NCBI RefSeq assembly: GCF_002006345.1
Contig: NZ_LZZM01000152.1
Span: forward strand, 1 to 64,000
Length of the DNA stretch: 64,000 nucleotides
Origin: Clostridium puniceum
GTDB lineage: Bacteria; Bacillota; Clostridia; Clostridiales; Clostridiaceae
Reading direction: 5' to 3'
Part shown: positions 15,581 through 24,186 of the stretch, in pieces
How the letters are laid out: each line of letters opens with the position of its first letter
How positions within the stretch are numbered: the stretch's first letter is position 1
Position numbers and translations under genes: made by a program
The notes under the pieces: model-generated
The model's database searches: none
What the model was told of the DNA's origin: nothing
Seen by the model: the letters and a program-made list of their open reading frames with translations, nothing else

Positions 15581-15656
15581 TTAATTGTTCTATTCACATA
15601 AATATGTAACTAAACATAGTATATTAGTATACTAAATAACTAAGGAGGAAATTTAA

Positions 15657-16052
15657 ATGGGATACAATTATGATAAATGTAGTCGTTATTCTAAAGAGAA
15701 TGATGAGTATGAAGAACATCACTATAAAGTAAAAAATCATAATCATGAATTCGAATCAAGTACAGACTACTTTGAAGGAGTAGTGCACAACCATCGTATT
15801 GCTGGTGTAACTGGTCCTCCAATTGAATATGGTAAATCGCATGTTCACAAAATAGCTGTGTTAACAGATACTTTTGGCGATCATTTTCATAAGATTTGCG
15901 ATACTACTGGTCCAGCTCTTTTTCTTCCAGGTGGAAAACACATTCATTTAGTAAAAGGTGAAACAACTTTTGATGCTGGACATGACCACGATTATTATTT
16001 TGCTACTTTAATTGAAGATCCTACAAATGTACCAAAAGATAAAAAATGTTAA
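15657..16052 (+). CDS. YmaF family histidine-rich protein
   Basis: 131 residues with repeated histidine motifs (NHNHEF, VHNHR, SHVHK, DHFHK, KHIHL, GHDHDY). This pattern is typical of Bacillus YmaF, a protein of unknown function that may bind metal or sit on spores. No signal peptide. AAGGAGG precedes the ATG and the gene stands alone. The six regularly spaced HxH pairs look like a repeated beta-hairpin unit. Confidence 0.85.
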   Translation: MGYNYDKCSRYSKENDEYEEHHYKVKNHNHEFESSTDYFEGVVHNHRIAGVTGPPIEYGKSHVHKIAVLTDTFGDHFHKICDTTGPALFLPGGKHIHLVKGETTFDAGHDHDYYFATLIEDPTNVPKDKKC

Positions 16053-16152
16053 AGTAATTCAGATTAGTTTTATTCCAAATATAAGATGAAATAAGCACTA
16101 AATAAATGGTACGCGTTCCATTACCTTTTATTTTATATAAAAAGTTATTAGA

Positions 16153-16190
16153 AAGTAGTAGGTAGGAGTAATCCACTACTGCTTATTTTT
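16153..16190 (+). terminator. Terminator after the ymaF-like gene
   Basis: AGTAGTAGG and CCACTACT pair with one bulge, followed by GCTTATTTTTG. Confidence 0.5.
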
Positions 16191-16303
16191 GTTCAAAATC
16201 CAGAAATTTATTCACATAATATGTTGTAATTAATAAATAATCGTAATTTTATGAGCTAATATGAAGATATAATTAAAGTCAAAAATATATGGAGGATAAG
16301 AAA

Positions 16304-16908
16304 ATGTTAGAACAAAAAAATATTGGTATTTTACTTTTTAATGAAGTTGAGGTGTTAGATTTTGCTGGTCCATTTGAAGTGTTTTCAATTACTACATATA
16401 TCGGATGTAATGAAAAACCATTCAAAGTACATACAGTTACTCAAACAAAGAATTTAATAAAGGCTCGTAATGGATTGAAAATTCAGCCTGATTATGATTT
16501 CTGTGACACTCCACAGTTTGATATTTTAATTATACCTGGAGGATATGGAGCAGAAGAAATTGAAATTCATAATCCAAAGATTATAAACTGGATTAAAGAT
16601 AGTATGAATCATGTTGATATAATGGCGTCTGTATGTACTGGTGCATTTTTATTAGCTGAAGCTGGTTTATTAGGTGGAAAACGAGCTACAACACATTGGA
16701 TGGAGATCAATAAGTTAGAAAAGGATTATACTAAAATTAATGTTCAGCGTAATGTTAAGTTTATTGATGAATACCCTATCGTTACTTCAGCTGGTATATC
16801 AACTGGAATAATATGTTATTTTACATTATTAAGAAACTCTTAGGTAAAGAAATTGCCAATATTACAGCTAAAAGAATGGAATATGATATTGATATTCAAA
16901 ATATTTAA
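16304..16908 (+). pseudogene. DJ-1/PfpI family protein gene with a C-terminal frameshift
   Basis: The first ~170 residues are a good DJ-1/PfpI domain. They include VLDFAGPFEVF, the IIPGGYGAEE loop and the nucleophile elbow ASVCTGAFLLA with its cysteine, then ATTHWMEI. After TSAGISTGI the frame breaks near 16808 and stops at 16843. The next frame continues exactly as the family does (LLGKEIANITAKRMEYDI) to 16906-16908. A single-base loss explains it. ATG 16304 is preceded by GGAGG (16291-16295), which the longer start would include as coding. The short product may still fold. Confidence 0.75.
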
Positions 16909-17137
16909 TATAGAACCAATTCAATTTACCAAAGGGTTAGGATTTATTAGTTAAATTAATAAACTAATTGCTGGTTTTTAATTGTGCCTAAATATTATTT
17001 TTAATTTGAATTTATTTGTGAAAAATATTACTATATATAATGCAAACATATTGAAAGAATTCAGATGTAAGGTATAAAGGAATGTTAATTTATAGAAATT
17101 TGTAGTATAATTATGTATTAATCTAAGGGGGAGAAAG

Positions 17138-17521
17138 ATGAAAACAATAGAAGTAGTTGCAGCAATTATAAAGCAAGATGATAAAATATTGGCTACTCGT
17201 CGTAGTGATGGTAAGTTTAAAAATATGTGGGAGTTTCCGGGTGGAAAAATGGAACTAGGAGAAACTCGAGGAGAAGCGCTTAGACGTGAAATCAAGGAAG
17301 AATTGGAATTAGATATTGATATATTAAGTTATTTTACAACAATTGATTATGATTATTTAAATTTTCATCTCAAAATGCACTGTTTTATATGTGTCATCTG
17401 TGGAGGAGTATTACGGTTAAATGCTCATAATGATACTAAATGGACAGCTTTAGAAGAACTAGATGAATTGAAGTGGGTACCTGCAGATATATTAGTCATT
17501 GAAAAACTTAAAGAAATGTAA
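17138..17521 (+). CDS. MutT-type Nudix hydrolase
   Basis: 127 residues. The Nudix box runs from GGKMELGE through REIKEELELD (about residues 34-56) with the usual G-x5-E-x7-REUxEExGU spacing. The start MKTIEVVAAII and length fit the 8-oxo-dGTP/CTP pyrophosphohydrolase group, which cleans oxidised nucleotides. AAGGGGGAG precedes the ATG. It stands alone. The precise substrate is not readable. Confidence 0.9.
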   Translation: MKTIEVVAAIIKQDDKILATRRSDGKFKNMWEFPGGKMELGETRGEALRREIKEELELDIDILSYFTTIDYDYLNFHLKMHCFICVICGGVLRLNAHNDTKWTALEELDELKWVPADILVIEKLKEM

Positions 17522-17697
17522 AATTAAGTTATATACATCCACTGTAACGTCGTTTTAGGTGTACATTGCTAATCTTAGTTGAATCTATATCCACAAAGTT
17601 GACAATGATCCGGAACTAGTATTAAGTATCTTTTAACTGTATAACTTGTAATATTTTTATCTATCTGATATAATTTTATGAATAAAAATTAATATTT

Positions 17698-17734
17698 AGT
17701 CAGTTCGAAAGCCTCCTGACTTAAAATAAAACTA
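17698..17734 (+). ncRNA. PreQ1-I riboswitch upstream of queT
   Basis: Stem AGTCAG (17698-17703) with CTGACT (17716-17721), a loop TTCGAAAGCCTC, and the A-rich tail TTAAAATAAAACTA (to 17734) that docks in the stem groove. This is the compact H-type pseudoknot layout of preQ1 class I. The gene downstream is a queuosine-precursor transporter, which confirms the call. Bases 17522-17697 show nothing else. Confidence 0.85.
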
Positions 17735-17806
17735 CGGTTAAATAGTCAATAAAGATTTCATTTAATTTTTTATTAATAAGATCTTCTATTTTTGTTGAAT
17801 TTATTT

Positions 17807-17834
17807 ATCGTAGGATATTTCCTACGATTTTTTT
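17807..17834 (+). terminator. Intrinsic terminator in the queT leader
   Basis: ATCGTAGGA (17807-17815) with TCCTACGAT (17820-17828), then eight T residues. It lies between the preQ1 riboswitch and queT, so it is probably the riboswitch-controlled off switch. Confidence 0.8.
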
Positions 17835-17909
17835 TATTAAAAAATCTTTGGAAATTTGGGGAGGTATTATTAATTTTGATAATATCATTAAGTAAATGGA
17901 GGAATTTAT

Positions 17910-18434
17910 TTGAACAATAACAATACAGTGAACAGATTAGTACGAACAGCTATTATCGCTACTCTTTATGTAGTTATAACACTTATATTAGCACCTATAA
18001 GTTATGGAGCAGTACAATTTAGAGTGTCAGAGATAATGATATTACTAGCATTTTTTGACCCGTTCTATATTGGAGGGCTTACCCTTGGATGTTTTATCGC
18101 CAATATTGTTGGACCTAATGGAGTTATTGATGCTATATTTGGTACGTTAGCGACATTTATTAGTGTTTATGCTATCTCACTTACAGGAAAGTTTATTAAA
18201 AATAATAAGGTTTCATTAACAATAGCATCGCTTTGGCCTACTATTTTTAATGGTGTAATAATTGGATATATGCTTAACTTTCTTTATCAATTACCACTTA
18301 TAGTATCAATTGGAGAAGTTGCAATTGGTGAATTTGTTGTTGTTACAATGGTTGGGGTGCCAGTTATAAAATTGATACAAAATAAATATGATAGATTGCT
18401 TGTTGTCAAAAATACAGCTGATAATAAAAGTTAG
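17910..18434 (+). CDS. queT: QueT-type queuosine precursor transporter
   Basis: 174 residues and five to six membrane helices. The sequence APISYGAVQFRVSEIMILLAF is the conserved start of the QueT family, substrate-binding S components of ECF transporters that import preQ1 or preQ0. The start is TTG with GGAGGA upstream. A preQ1 riboswitch and terminator in the leader shut it off when preQ1 is plentiful. The ECF energising module is not in this window. It complements the de novo que operon at 23.0-26.3 kb. Confidence 0.92.
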   Translation: MNNNNTVNRLVRTAIIATLYVVITLILAPISYGAVQFRVSEIMILLAFFDPFYIGGLTLGCFIANIVGPNGVIDAIFGTLATFISVYAISLTGKFIKNNKVSLTIASLWPTIFNGVIIGYMLNFLYQLPLIVSIGEVAIGEFVVVTMVGVPVIKLIQNKYDRLLVVKNTADNKS

Positions 18435-18459
18435 CTATTAATATTAATTTCAAAAGCTA

Positions 18460-18493
18460 AAGCCTACGTTGAATATAACTTCAACGTGGGCTT
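18460..18493 (+). terminator. Hairpin after queT
   Basis: AAGCCTACGTTGAA pairs with TTCAACGTGGGCTT (one G-U pair). The T-run is missing. The remaining bases to 18690 hold no gene. Confidence 0.55.
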
Positions 18494-18707
18494 GAAATAT
18501 ATTAAAGCATATTATAGATCTTCACTAATTTGCTTTAATTTTAAGTGCTATAAAAATAAAGTATGTATTATTCAAAGAAAATTTTAAATTATGTCTGCTA
18601 TTAATATATTCTTTAGTTAAAAAGTGCCGAAGATTATTTTTTAGATATGCGTTGTATTCTGGAAAAGTATCAGTGTCCAAAAGTATCATTTTTTTCTTGA
18701 TAAATAC

Positions 18708-18727
18708 ATATAATAATGATATTCTTA
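18708..18727 (+). promoter_or_regulatory. Possible Fur-like site upstream of feoA
   Basis: TAATAATGATATTCTTA upstream of feoA contains the ATAATGATA-type hexamers of Fur boxes. The match is imperfect; the target gene makes it plausible. Confidence 0.35.
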
Positions 18728-18764
18728 ACTATATGATAAATAGTTTCAATTAGGAGATGACATT

Positions 18765-18986
18765 ATGAGTATATGCAATTTAAAACTGGGGGAAAAAGGA
18801 ATAATTTCATCCATTAATGGAGATTCAAAATTAATAAAAAGATTGTTTGCGTTAGGATGTATAGAGGGAACTGAAGTGGAACTTAGAAGGCGTGCACCTC
18901 TTGGAGATCCAATAATTATAAATTTTAGAGGTTTTGATTTGGCTATTAGAAAAAATGATGCTAAGAATATAATGCTAAAAAAATAA
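18765..18986 (+). CDS. feoA: Ferrous iron transport protein FeoA
   Basis: 73 residues, a single SH3-like FeoA domain with the family pattern LxxGExGxI, RLFALGCIEGTEVELRRRAPLGDP. FeoA is a small cytoplasmic partner of FeoB. TAGGAGATG precedes the ATG. FeoB follows 101 bases later and the two are probably one unit with the Cys-rich gene at 20913. Confidence 0.93.
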   Translation: MSICNLKLGEKGIISSINGDSKLIKRLFALGCIEGTEVELRRRAPLGDPIIINFRGFDLAIRKNDAKNIMLKK

Positions 18987-19087
18987 ATCACTAAGATTAT
19001 AAGTAGATTTATATATGACTTACGAAGAAATTAAATAAAGTTATATTGAAGCGAAATTATTAATGAGAATAGGAGAAACTTAAATTT

Positions 19088-20857
19088 ATGATAAATGTAG
19101 CTTTACTTGGTAATCCTAATGTAGGGAAAACCACATTGTATAATGCACTTACAGGCTCTAATCAATATGTGGGAAATTGGCCAGGTGTTACTGTAGATAA
19201 AAAGGAAGGATTTCTAGATAATAATATTAAAATTGTAGATTTACCTGGAATATATGCTATGGATACTTTTTCAAACGAAGAAAAAGTATCTAAAAATTTT
19301 TTAGAAGAAGGAGATGTAGATTTAATATTAAATATTGTAGATGCATCTAATCTTAGTAGAAACTTATATTTAACAACTCAGCTTAAGCAATTTAATAAGC
19401 CAATTATATTAGCATTAAATATGATTGATATTTCAGATTCTAAAGGAATAAATATTGATTATAAGAAATTATCTAAGGAATTGAATGTAGAAGTAATTCC
19501 AATTATTGCAGGTAAGAATAAAGGTCTTGATATAATTGAAGAGAGATTAAAAAGAGGAAATTTTAATTCACCTTTAGATTCTCATAAATATAATTTTTCT
19601 ACTGAAAAAGAAGCTTATAAATTTATTGAGAAAGTATTAAGTGTAAGCGTTAGGGGACATGATAATATACAAGAAACCATAACAGAAAAATTGGATAAGT
19701 GGATATTACATCCTATTTTAGCATATCCTATATTTATATTGCTAATGTCTTTAATGTTTGAATTAACATTTTCATGGGTTGGACAACCTTTATCAGATTT
19801 ATTAGACGGATTTTTAAATGATGCATTTATACCTAGTGTAGAAAACATACTTGTAAGCACCTCTCCTTGGTTTAGATCTCTTATTGTAGATGGAATAATT
19901 TCAGGGGTTGGAGGTATAATCGTATTATTACCAATAATTTTAGTATTATTTATGTGCATAACTATTTTAGAAGATAGCGGGTATATGGCTAGGGTGGCTT
20001 TTATGATGGACAACCTTATGAGAAAGATGGGACTTTCGGGTAAAGCGTTTATACCTATGATAATAGGTTTTGGCTGTACTGTTCCAGCAATAATGACCGC
20101 TAGAACCTTAGAAAGTGAAAAAGATAGAAAATTAACAGCGTTACTGGTACCGTTTATGTCTTGTAATGCTAGATTGCCAGTATATACAGTTTTTGCAGCA
20201 GTATTTTTTGAATCACATAGAGGTCTTGTAGTATCATCTTTATATTTACTTGGAGTAGTAGTTGCATTTTTACTCGGAATATTATTTAAAAATACATATT
20301 TAAAAAAAGATGAAGAGCCTTTTATAATAGAAATTCCTGAATATAAAATGCCAAAGCTTTCTTCAATATATAAACAAACAAAAGATAAAGCTATGGGTTT
20401 CTTAAAAAAAGCTGCAACTATTATATTTGCAATGAGTGTAGTGGTATGGTTTTTATCAAACTTTAATATACATGGTATGGTAAATGAAGTTAACGAAAGC
20501 ATATTAGCATCTATAGGTAGTGTAATAGCTCCATTATTTGAACCTCTTGGTTTTGGAAACTGGCAATCAGCAGTATCACTTATTTCAGGTTTGCTTGCTA
20601 AAGAATCAGTTTTAGCATCCATGCAAGTGATTTTTGCTGGAGATTTATCAGTTATTTTACCAGAACATTTTACTAATATTTCAGCGTATGCTTTTTTAGT
20701 GTTTATATTACTTTATACTCCATGTATATCTGTAATTGGAACCATGAAAAAAGAATATGGAATAAAATTAACTTTATTTTCAATATTCTTTCAACTAATT
20801 ATAGCTTGGATTGCCGCTTTCTTAGTTTTTAATATAGGTAGCTTAATATTTTGGTAA
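19088..20857 (+). CDS. feoB: Ferrous iron transporter FeoB
   Basis: 589 residues, the shorter clostridial FeoB form. The N-terminal G domain shows G1 GNPNVGKTT (8-16) and G3 DLPGIY, followed by a helical GDI-like region. The membrane part has two Gate motifs with essential cysteines (FGCTVPAIMT and TPCISVIGT). It takes up Fe2+, the main iron form for an anaerobe, across the membrane using GTP. ATAGGAGAA precedes the ATG. Probably Fur-controlled together with feoA. Confidence 0.96.
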   Translation: MINVALLGNPNVGKTTLYNALTGSNQYVGNWPGVTVDKKEGFLDNNIKIVDLPGIYAMDTFSNEEKVSKNFLEEGDVDLILNIVDASNLSRNLYLTTQLKQFNKPIILALNMIDISDSKGINIDYKKLSKELNVEVIPIIAGKNKGLDIIEERLKRGNFNSPLDSHKYNFSTEKEAYKFIEKVLSVSVRGHDNIQETITEKLDKWILHPILAYPIFILLMSLMFELTFSWVGQPLSDLLDGFLNDAFIPSVENILVSTSPWFRSLIVDGIISGVGGIIVLLPIILVLFMCITILEDSGYMARVAFMMDNLMRKMGLSGKAFIPMIIGFGCTVPAIMTARTLESEKDRKLTALLVPFMSCNARLPVYTVFAAVFFESHRGLVVSSLYLLGVVVAFLLGILFKNTYLKKDEEPFIIEIPEYKMPKLSSIYKQTKDKAMGFLKKAATIIFAMSVVVWFLSNFNIHGMVNEVNESILASIGSVIAPLFEPLGFGNWQSAVSLISGLLAKESVLASMQVIFAGDLSVILPEHFTNISAYAFLVFILLYTPCISVIGTMKKEYGIKLTLFSIFFQLIIAWIAAFLVFNIGSLIFW

Positions 20858-20912
20858 TAAATTACAATATATTTGCCTTTATAATTCATTAATATGGGTA
20901 GGTGAAGCTTAA

Positions 20913-21068
20913 ATGATAGAAATAATAATTGCTTCTATAATAGTTGTTTTAGCTGGAGCTATAATAATGAAATCAGTAAGAAATTCTTCAAATGGAAAAT
21001 GTAATTGTGGATGTGACCTCTGTAAAGCTAAAAATAGTTGCTCTGAAAAAAATAATGATTCAAATTAA
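20913..21068 (+). CDS. FeoB-associated Cys-rich membrane peptide
   Basis: 51 residues. One N-terminal membrane helix (IIIASIIVVLAGAIIM) is followed by a cysteine cluster CNCGCDLCKAKNSC. This is the small FeoB-associated Cys-rich (P12-like) protein often found after feoB in Firmicutes. It probably helps FeoB at the membrane, perhaps by handling Fe2+. GGGTAGGTG lies a few bases upstream of the ATG. It is 55 bases after feoB. Confidence 0.85.
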   Translation: MIEIIIASIIVVLAGAIIMKSVRNSSNGKCNCGCDLCKAKNSCSEKNNDSN

Positions 21069-21072
21069 TTTT

Positions 21073-21108
21073 AAATCTCATTAGAAGCTTTTGTTTTTAA
21101 TGAGATTT
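21073..21108 (+). terminator. Terminator of the feo operon
   Basis: AAATCTCATTA pairs with TAATGAGATTT (perfect 11-base arms), followed by TTTTTA. Confidence 0.85.
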
Positions 21109-21209
21109 TTTACTGAAATTAAAAATGGACTTTATTTTTGACAGAGAACAAATATATAGTATAATAGGCATATTCAAATAAAAGATAAAATTAAGTAGGA
21201 GTATAAAAA

Positions 21210-21731
21210 ATGAATTACAAAACACATATAAATGGAGGAATATTAGTAGGACTATATGTGACCATACAAATGACAAATAAATCTTTAATGTCCACAGGAA
21301 TGTTTTTAACCACAGCATTTGTTGGAAGTTTACTTCCTGATATTGATCATAAAAATAGTTATATTGGAAAAAAAGTTAAAACAGCATCTAAAGCAATAAA
21401 TAAATTTGCAGGACATAGAAAATTATTTCATGCACCACTTTTTTATTTGTTCTTATACTCAATAGTGCTTGGAATGGTTACCAATAATCTATTATTAATT
21501 GGATTGAATGGATTGTTCTTAGGTATATTATCTCATTTAGTTTTAGATAGTTTTACAGTAGGCGGTTTACCTTGGTTTTATCCTTTAAGTAAAAAGAAAT
21601 TTTCTTTAAGTAAGATAAAAACAAATAGTAAGCTAGAAGATATCTTATGTGGAATTTTAACATGTGTAAATATAGTTATAGTGCTTGACATACTTCATAT
21701 AACTTCAGTATTTACATTTACTCAGAAATAA
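21210..21731 (+). CDS. DUF457/YdjM-type membrane metal-dependent hydrolase
   Basis: 173 residues and about four membrane helices. The histidine/aspartate motifs of the family are visible: THINGG near the start, LLPDIDHKNS, GHRKLFHAPL and LSHLVLDSFTVGG. These membrane proteins resemble the LexA-regulated YdjM of Escherichia coli; their substrate is unknown. AGTAGGAG precedes the ATG. It ends in a shared bidirectional hairpin with the convergent gene. Confidence 0.85.
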   Translation: MNYKTHINGGILVGLYVTIQMTNKSLMSTGMFLTTAFVGSLLPDIDHKNSYIGKKVKTASKAINKFAGHRKLFHAPLFYLFLYSIVLGMVTNNLLLIGLNGLFLGILSHLVLDSFTVGGLPWFYPLSKKKFSLSKIKTNSKLEDILCGILTCVNIVIVLDILHITSVFTFTQK

Positions 21732-21837
21732 AATATCAATATTAGAGTATATTCATAAGAAGATTTTTTTAATGACCATATAATACTCTAATTGGATACC
21801 GATCTAAAAATTTTAACTGAAACTCTTGAAATAGTAT

Positions 21838-21905
21838 CTAACCTTATTATATTAAAAGAGAGCAGCATCTAAAAATGCGGCTCTCTTTTAATATAATAAG
21901 GTTAG
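21838..21905. terminator. Long perfect inverted repeat, bidirectional terminator
   Basis: 26-base perfect arms (21838-21863 and 21880-21905) with a smaller GCAT/ATGC hairpin in the loop. It sits between two convergent genes and its right arm covers the stop codon of the minus-strand gene. T-rich tracts lie in both arms. Confidence 0.85.
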
Positions 21906-22699
21906 TTCATAATATTTAAATTAGATTTGTCTGTATTTTTTAGTTTTCTAATAGCTAAGCCACAATAAATCAATGTAATTAGATAGAACATAATAGAAAA
22001 TTCAGGCAAAAATATACCGGATATATCCAATAAAGCTTGAAGTAATAATGGCATTGTCATAGAATAAAAACTTAAAATGCAAACTTTAGAATAATTTAAT
22101 TTTACATTCATAAAAGAACTTATAGATAAACTTATTGGACCCAATATCAAAAATACTGAAATTAAATTTAATATGAATGAAATTATTGGATCAAGTATTA
22201 GTAGTATTACTGGAATAATTATTTTCGATAAATACAACATCTTTTGTATAGTTTTGTTTGTTACATTAAATTCAGGAATATCTGAAAATTTCATAACCTG
22301 AACTGTTTTATAATTCTGTTTTAATATAAGCTCATTTGAATCTATATATATAGCATCACTATAGGATTCTACAATTGATTTATTAGTTTTACCAGTTGTG
22401 TCAACAATAAGTGTTTGGCCATCACTTTTATAATAAATAGGTTCAGTTGAATCTATAGTAAATAAGCCATTTTTTAGTTCAAATTTTGGAGCAGTTTTTG
22501 TAAAGGTTGTTTGTATATCTGACGTTTCAGATATAAATTTATTTATTGTATTCATGTTAGTTATAGTAGAAAATATTAAAGTGACTAGGAAAATATATAA
22601 AATTGCTTTTCCAAGTCCTTGTACTAAAAATTCTTTATAGGCTGCAAAATCAAAAAAGCTATATGCAAATTTGTGCCTAAATCCCATTTTAGTGTTCAA
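21902..22699 (-). CDS. DUF1189 family membrane protein
   Basis: 265 residues. A first membrane helix lies at about 30-45, then an extracytoplasmic beta-rich part (about 60-155), then three or four helices to the C-terminus. The N-terminus (FAYSFFDFAAYKEFLVQGLGKAILYIF) is the DUF1189 signature. Function unknown; the family often sits near envelope genes. The start is TTG after GAGGAGG. Its upstream region is back to back with the que riboswitch leader. Confidence 0.75.
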   Translation of the reverse strand: MNTKMGFRHKFAYSFFDFAAYKEFLVQGLGKAILYIFLVTLIFSTITNMNTINKFISETSDIQTTFTKTAPKFELKNGLFTIDSTEPIYYKSDGQTLIVDTTGKTNKSIVESYSDAIYIDSNELILKQNYKTVQVMKFSDIPEFNVTNKTIQKMLYLSKIIIPVILLILDPIISFILNLISVFLILGPISLSISSFMNVKLNYSKVCILSFYSMTMPLLLQALLDISGIFLPEFSIMFYLITLIYCGLAIRKLKNTDKSNLNIMN

Positions 22700-22830
22700 A
22701 GAAAGACCTCCTCAATTGATGTATATTTATTATGAATAATGATAATTATAACACATTGATTTAGAATGTGACAGAATGTTTGCATATTTAAATGAAATAT
22801 GTTATCATTACGTGTATTAATTGAATAATA

Positions 22831-22870
22831 GACAGTTCGTTAGACCATCCTGTCTTTAAACAAAACTAGG
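22831..22870 (+). ncRNA. PreQ1-I riboswitch upstream of the que operon
   Basis: GACAG (22831-22835) pairs with CTGTC (22850-22854). The loop starts TTCGTTAG and the tail is TTTAAACAAAACTAGG. This is the same compact preQ1-I design as at 17698, here before queD. It should stop the pathway when preQ1 accumulates. Confidence 0.87.
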
Positions 22871-22927
22871 CAATTTAATTTTAAATTAAGTGGAAATTTA
22901 AGGTTAGTTTTGTTGTGCTAGTTTTTT
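22862..22927 (+). terminator. Probable riboswitch-controlled terminator
   Basis: AAAACTAG at the end of the riboswitch tail can pair with CTAGTTTT at about 22917-22925, which is followed by a T-run. The same bases are needed for the preQ1 pseudoknot, so the pairing may be conditional. Confidence 0.45.
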
Positions 22928-23054
22928 AGGATAACAAAATTAACTTTTTTTATGCATAGAAATATTAAATTTAAATTAACTTTGCATTTTTAAATATAAG
23001 CTATTACTTTAAAACTACAAAAAATAAACTATGTATTATATAAGGAGTAAAAAT

Positions 23055-23483
23055 ATGTTTACAATAAAGAGCGAAATACAATTTGATATGGCACATTATT
23101 TAAGCGGATATAATGGAAAGTGTTCTAATATTCATGGTCACAGATATAAGTTAATTGCAAAATTAAAAGCAGAAACTTTACATTTAGAAGGTCAGCTTAG
23201 AGGAATGGTTGACGATTTTTCTAATTTTAAGGATGCATTAAAAGAGATTGGAGATATTTTTGACCATAAATTAATCATTGAAGATAATAGTGAAGGAAAA
23301 GCTTTAGCAAAAAAAATTGAAGAACTTCCAAATAACTTTGATATATATTTTGTAAATTATAGACCAACAGCAGAAGAAATGTCTAGAGATATTTTTAATA
23401 GATTAAAAGTTCAAGGATTAGCAGTATGTGAAGTAGAATTATTTGAAACACCTAAAAATAGCTGCATATATACAGAAGATTAG
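23055..23483 (+). CDS. queD: QueD, 6-carboxy-5,6,7,8-tetrahydropterin synthase
   Basis: 142 residues. Zinc histidines lie in FDMAHYL and NIHGHRY. The catalytic cysteine in GKCSNIHGH and the glutamate in CEVELFETPKN complete the site. It converts dihydroneopterin triphosphate to 6-carboxytetrahydropterin, the second step to queuosine. I chose ATG 23055 with TAAGGAG upstream; the longer start would code through that site. First gene of a queD-queE-folE-queC-queF cluster behind a preQ1 riboswitch. Confidence 0.94.
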   Translation: MFTIKSEIQFDMAHYLSGYNGKCSNIHGHRYKLIAKLKAETLHLEGQLRGMVDDFSNFKDALKEIGDIFDHKLIIEDNSEGKALAKKIEELPNNFDIYFVNYRPTAEEMSRDIFNRLKVQGLAVCEVELFETPKNSCIYTED

Positions 23484-23497
23484 TTGGAGGCTTAAAA

Positions 23498-24166
23498 ATG
23501 TTTAATATAGTTGAAAAATTTTTATCAATAGATGGAGAAGGACCAAGTTCTGGTGAACTGGCTGCCTTTATAAGATTTCAAGGTTGTAATTTAAGATGTT
23601 CTTGGTGTGACACTACATATTCATGGGATAAGGAAAGTATCTGTGAAGTATTAAATGCTAAAGAAATTTATGATTATATAAAGGAAACAGGTGTAATCAA
23701 TGTTACATTGACAGGGGGAGAACCTCTTATTCAAGAAAATATAGATGAACTCTTAACTCTTTTAAATTCAGATGATACTTTGAAAATTCATATAGAGACT
23801 AATGGAGCAGTTGATATAGAACCTTTCAAAAATAGACATAAGAAAAATAATATCAGTTACATAATTGATTTTAAATTACCAAGCAGCAAAATGTCTGATA
23901 AAATGAATTTAAATAATTTAAAGATTGTAAAAAAAAATGATGTTTATAAGTTTGTTGTAGGAAGTAATGAAGATTTACAAATGGCCTATGATCTTATAAT
24001 TAAGTATGAGTTAGCGTCTAATTGCTTAGTGTATTTAAGTCCAGTTTCGGGGAATATAGATATGGAAGAAATTGTAGAATTCATGAAAGAAAAGAAAATA
24101 AATAAAGTTAGGCTGCAAATACAGCTTCATAAAATAATTTGGGATAAAAATGCAAGAGGAGTTTAA
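23498..24166 (+). CDS. queE: QueE, 7-carboxy-7-deazaguanine synthase
   Basis: 222 residues, a radical-SAM enzyme with the cluster motif CNLRCSWC near residue 30 (CxxxCxxC) and the TLTGGEPL motif. The start FLSIDGEGPSSGELAAFIRFQG is typical. It contracts 6-carboxytetrahydropterin to 7-carboxy-7-deazaguanine using SAM and an oxygen-sensitive 4Fe-4S cluster. GTTGGAGG precedes the ATG, 14 bases after queD. Cytoplasmic; next step is QueC. Confidence 0.94.
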   Translation: MFNIVEKFLSIDGEGPSSGELAAFIRFQGCNLRCSWCDTTYSWDKESICEVLNAKEIYDYIKETGVINVTLTGGEPLIQENIDELLTLLNSDDTLKIHIETNGAVDIEPFKNRHKKNNISYIIDFKLPSSKMSDKMNLNNLKIVKKNDVYKFVVGSNEDLQMAYDLIIKYELASNCLVYLSPVSGNIDMEEIVEFMKEKKINKVRLQIQLHKIIWDKNARGV

Positions 24167-24186
24167 AAAGATGAGGAGGATTGGAT

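Noticed and set aside
16780..16908. Programmed frameshift in the DJ-1 gene
   Set aside because: No slippery heptamer with a following structure was seen at the junction, and the family is not known to use frameshifting. A plain mutation is simpler.
19615..20622. A 335-residue minus-strand open frame
   Set aside because: It lies entirely within feoB, on the opposite strand, and reads as an A+T-poor shadow without ribosome site. FeoB is certain.
22731..22752. A Fur-like GATAATTAT sequence upstream of the DUF1189 gene
   Set aside because: Only one half matches well and the target has no known iron link. A+T-rich intergenic DNA gives such matches by chance.
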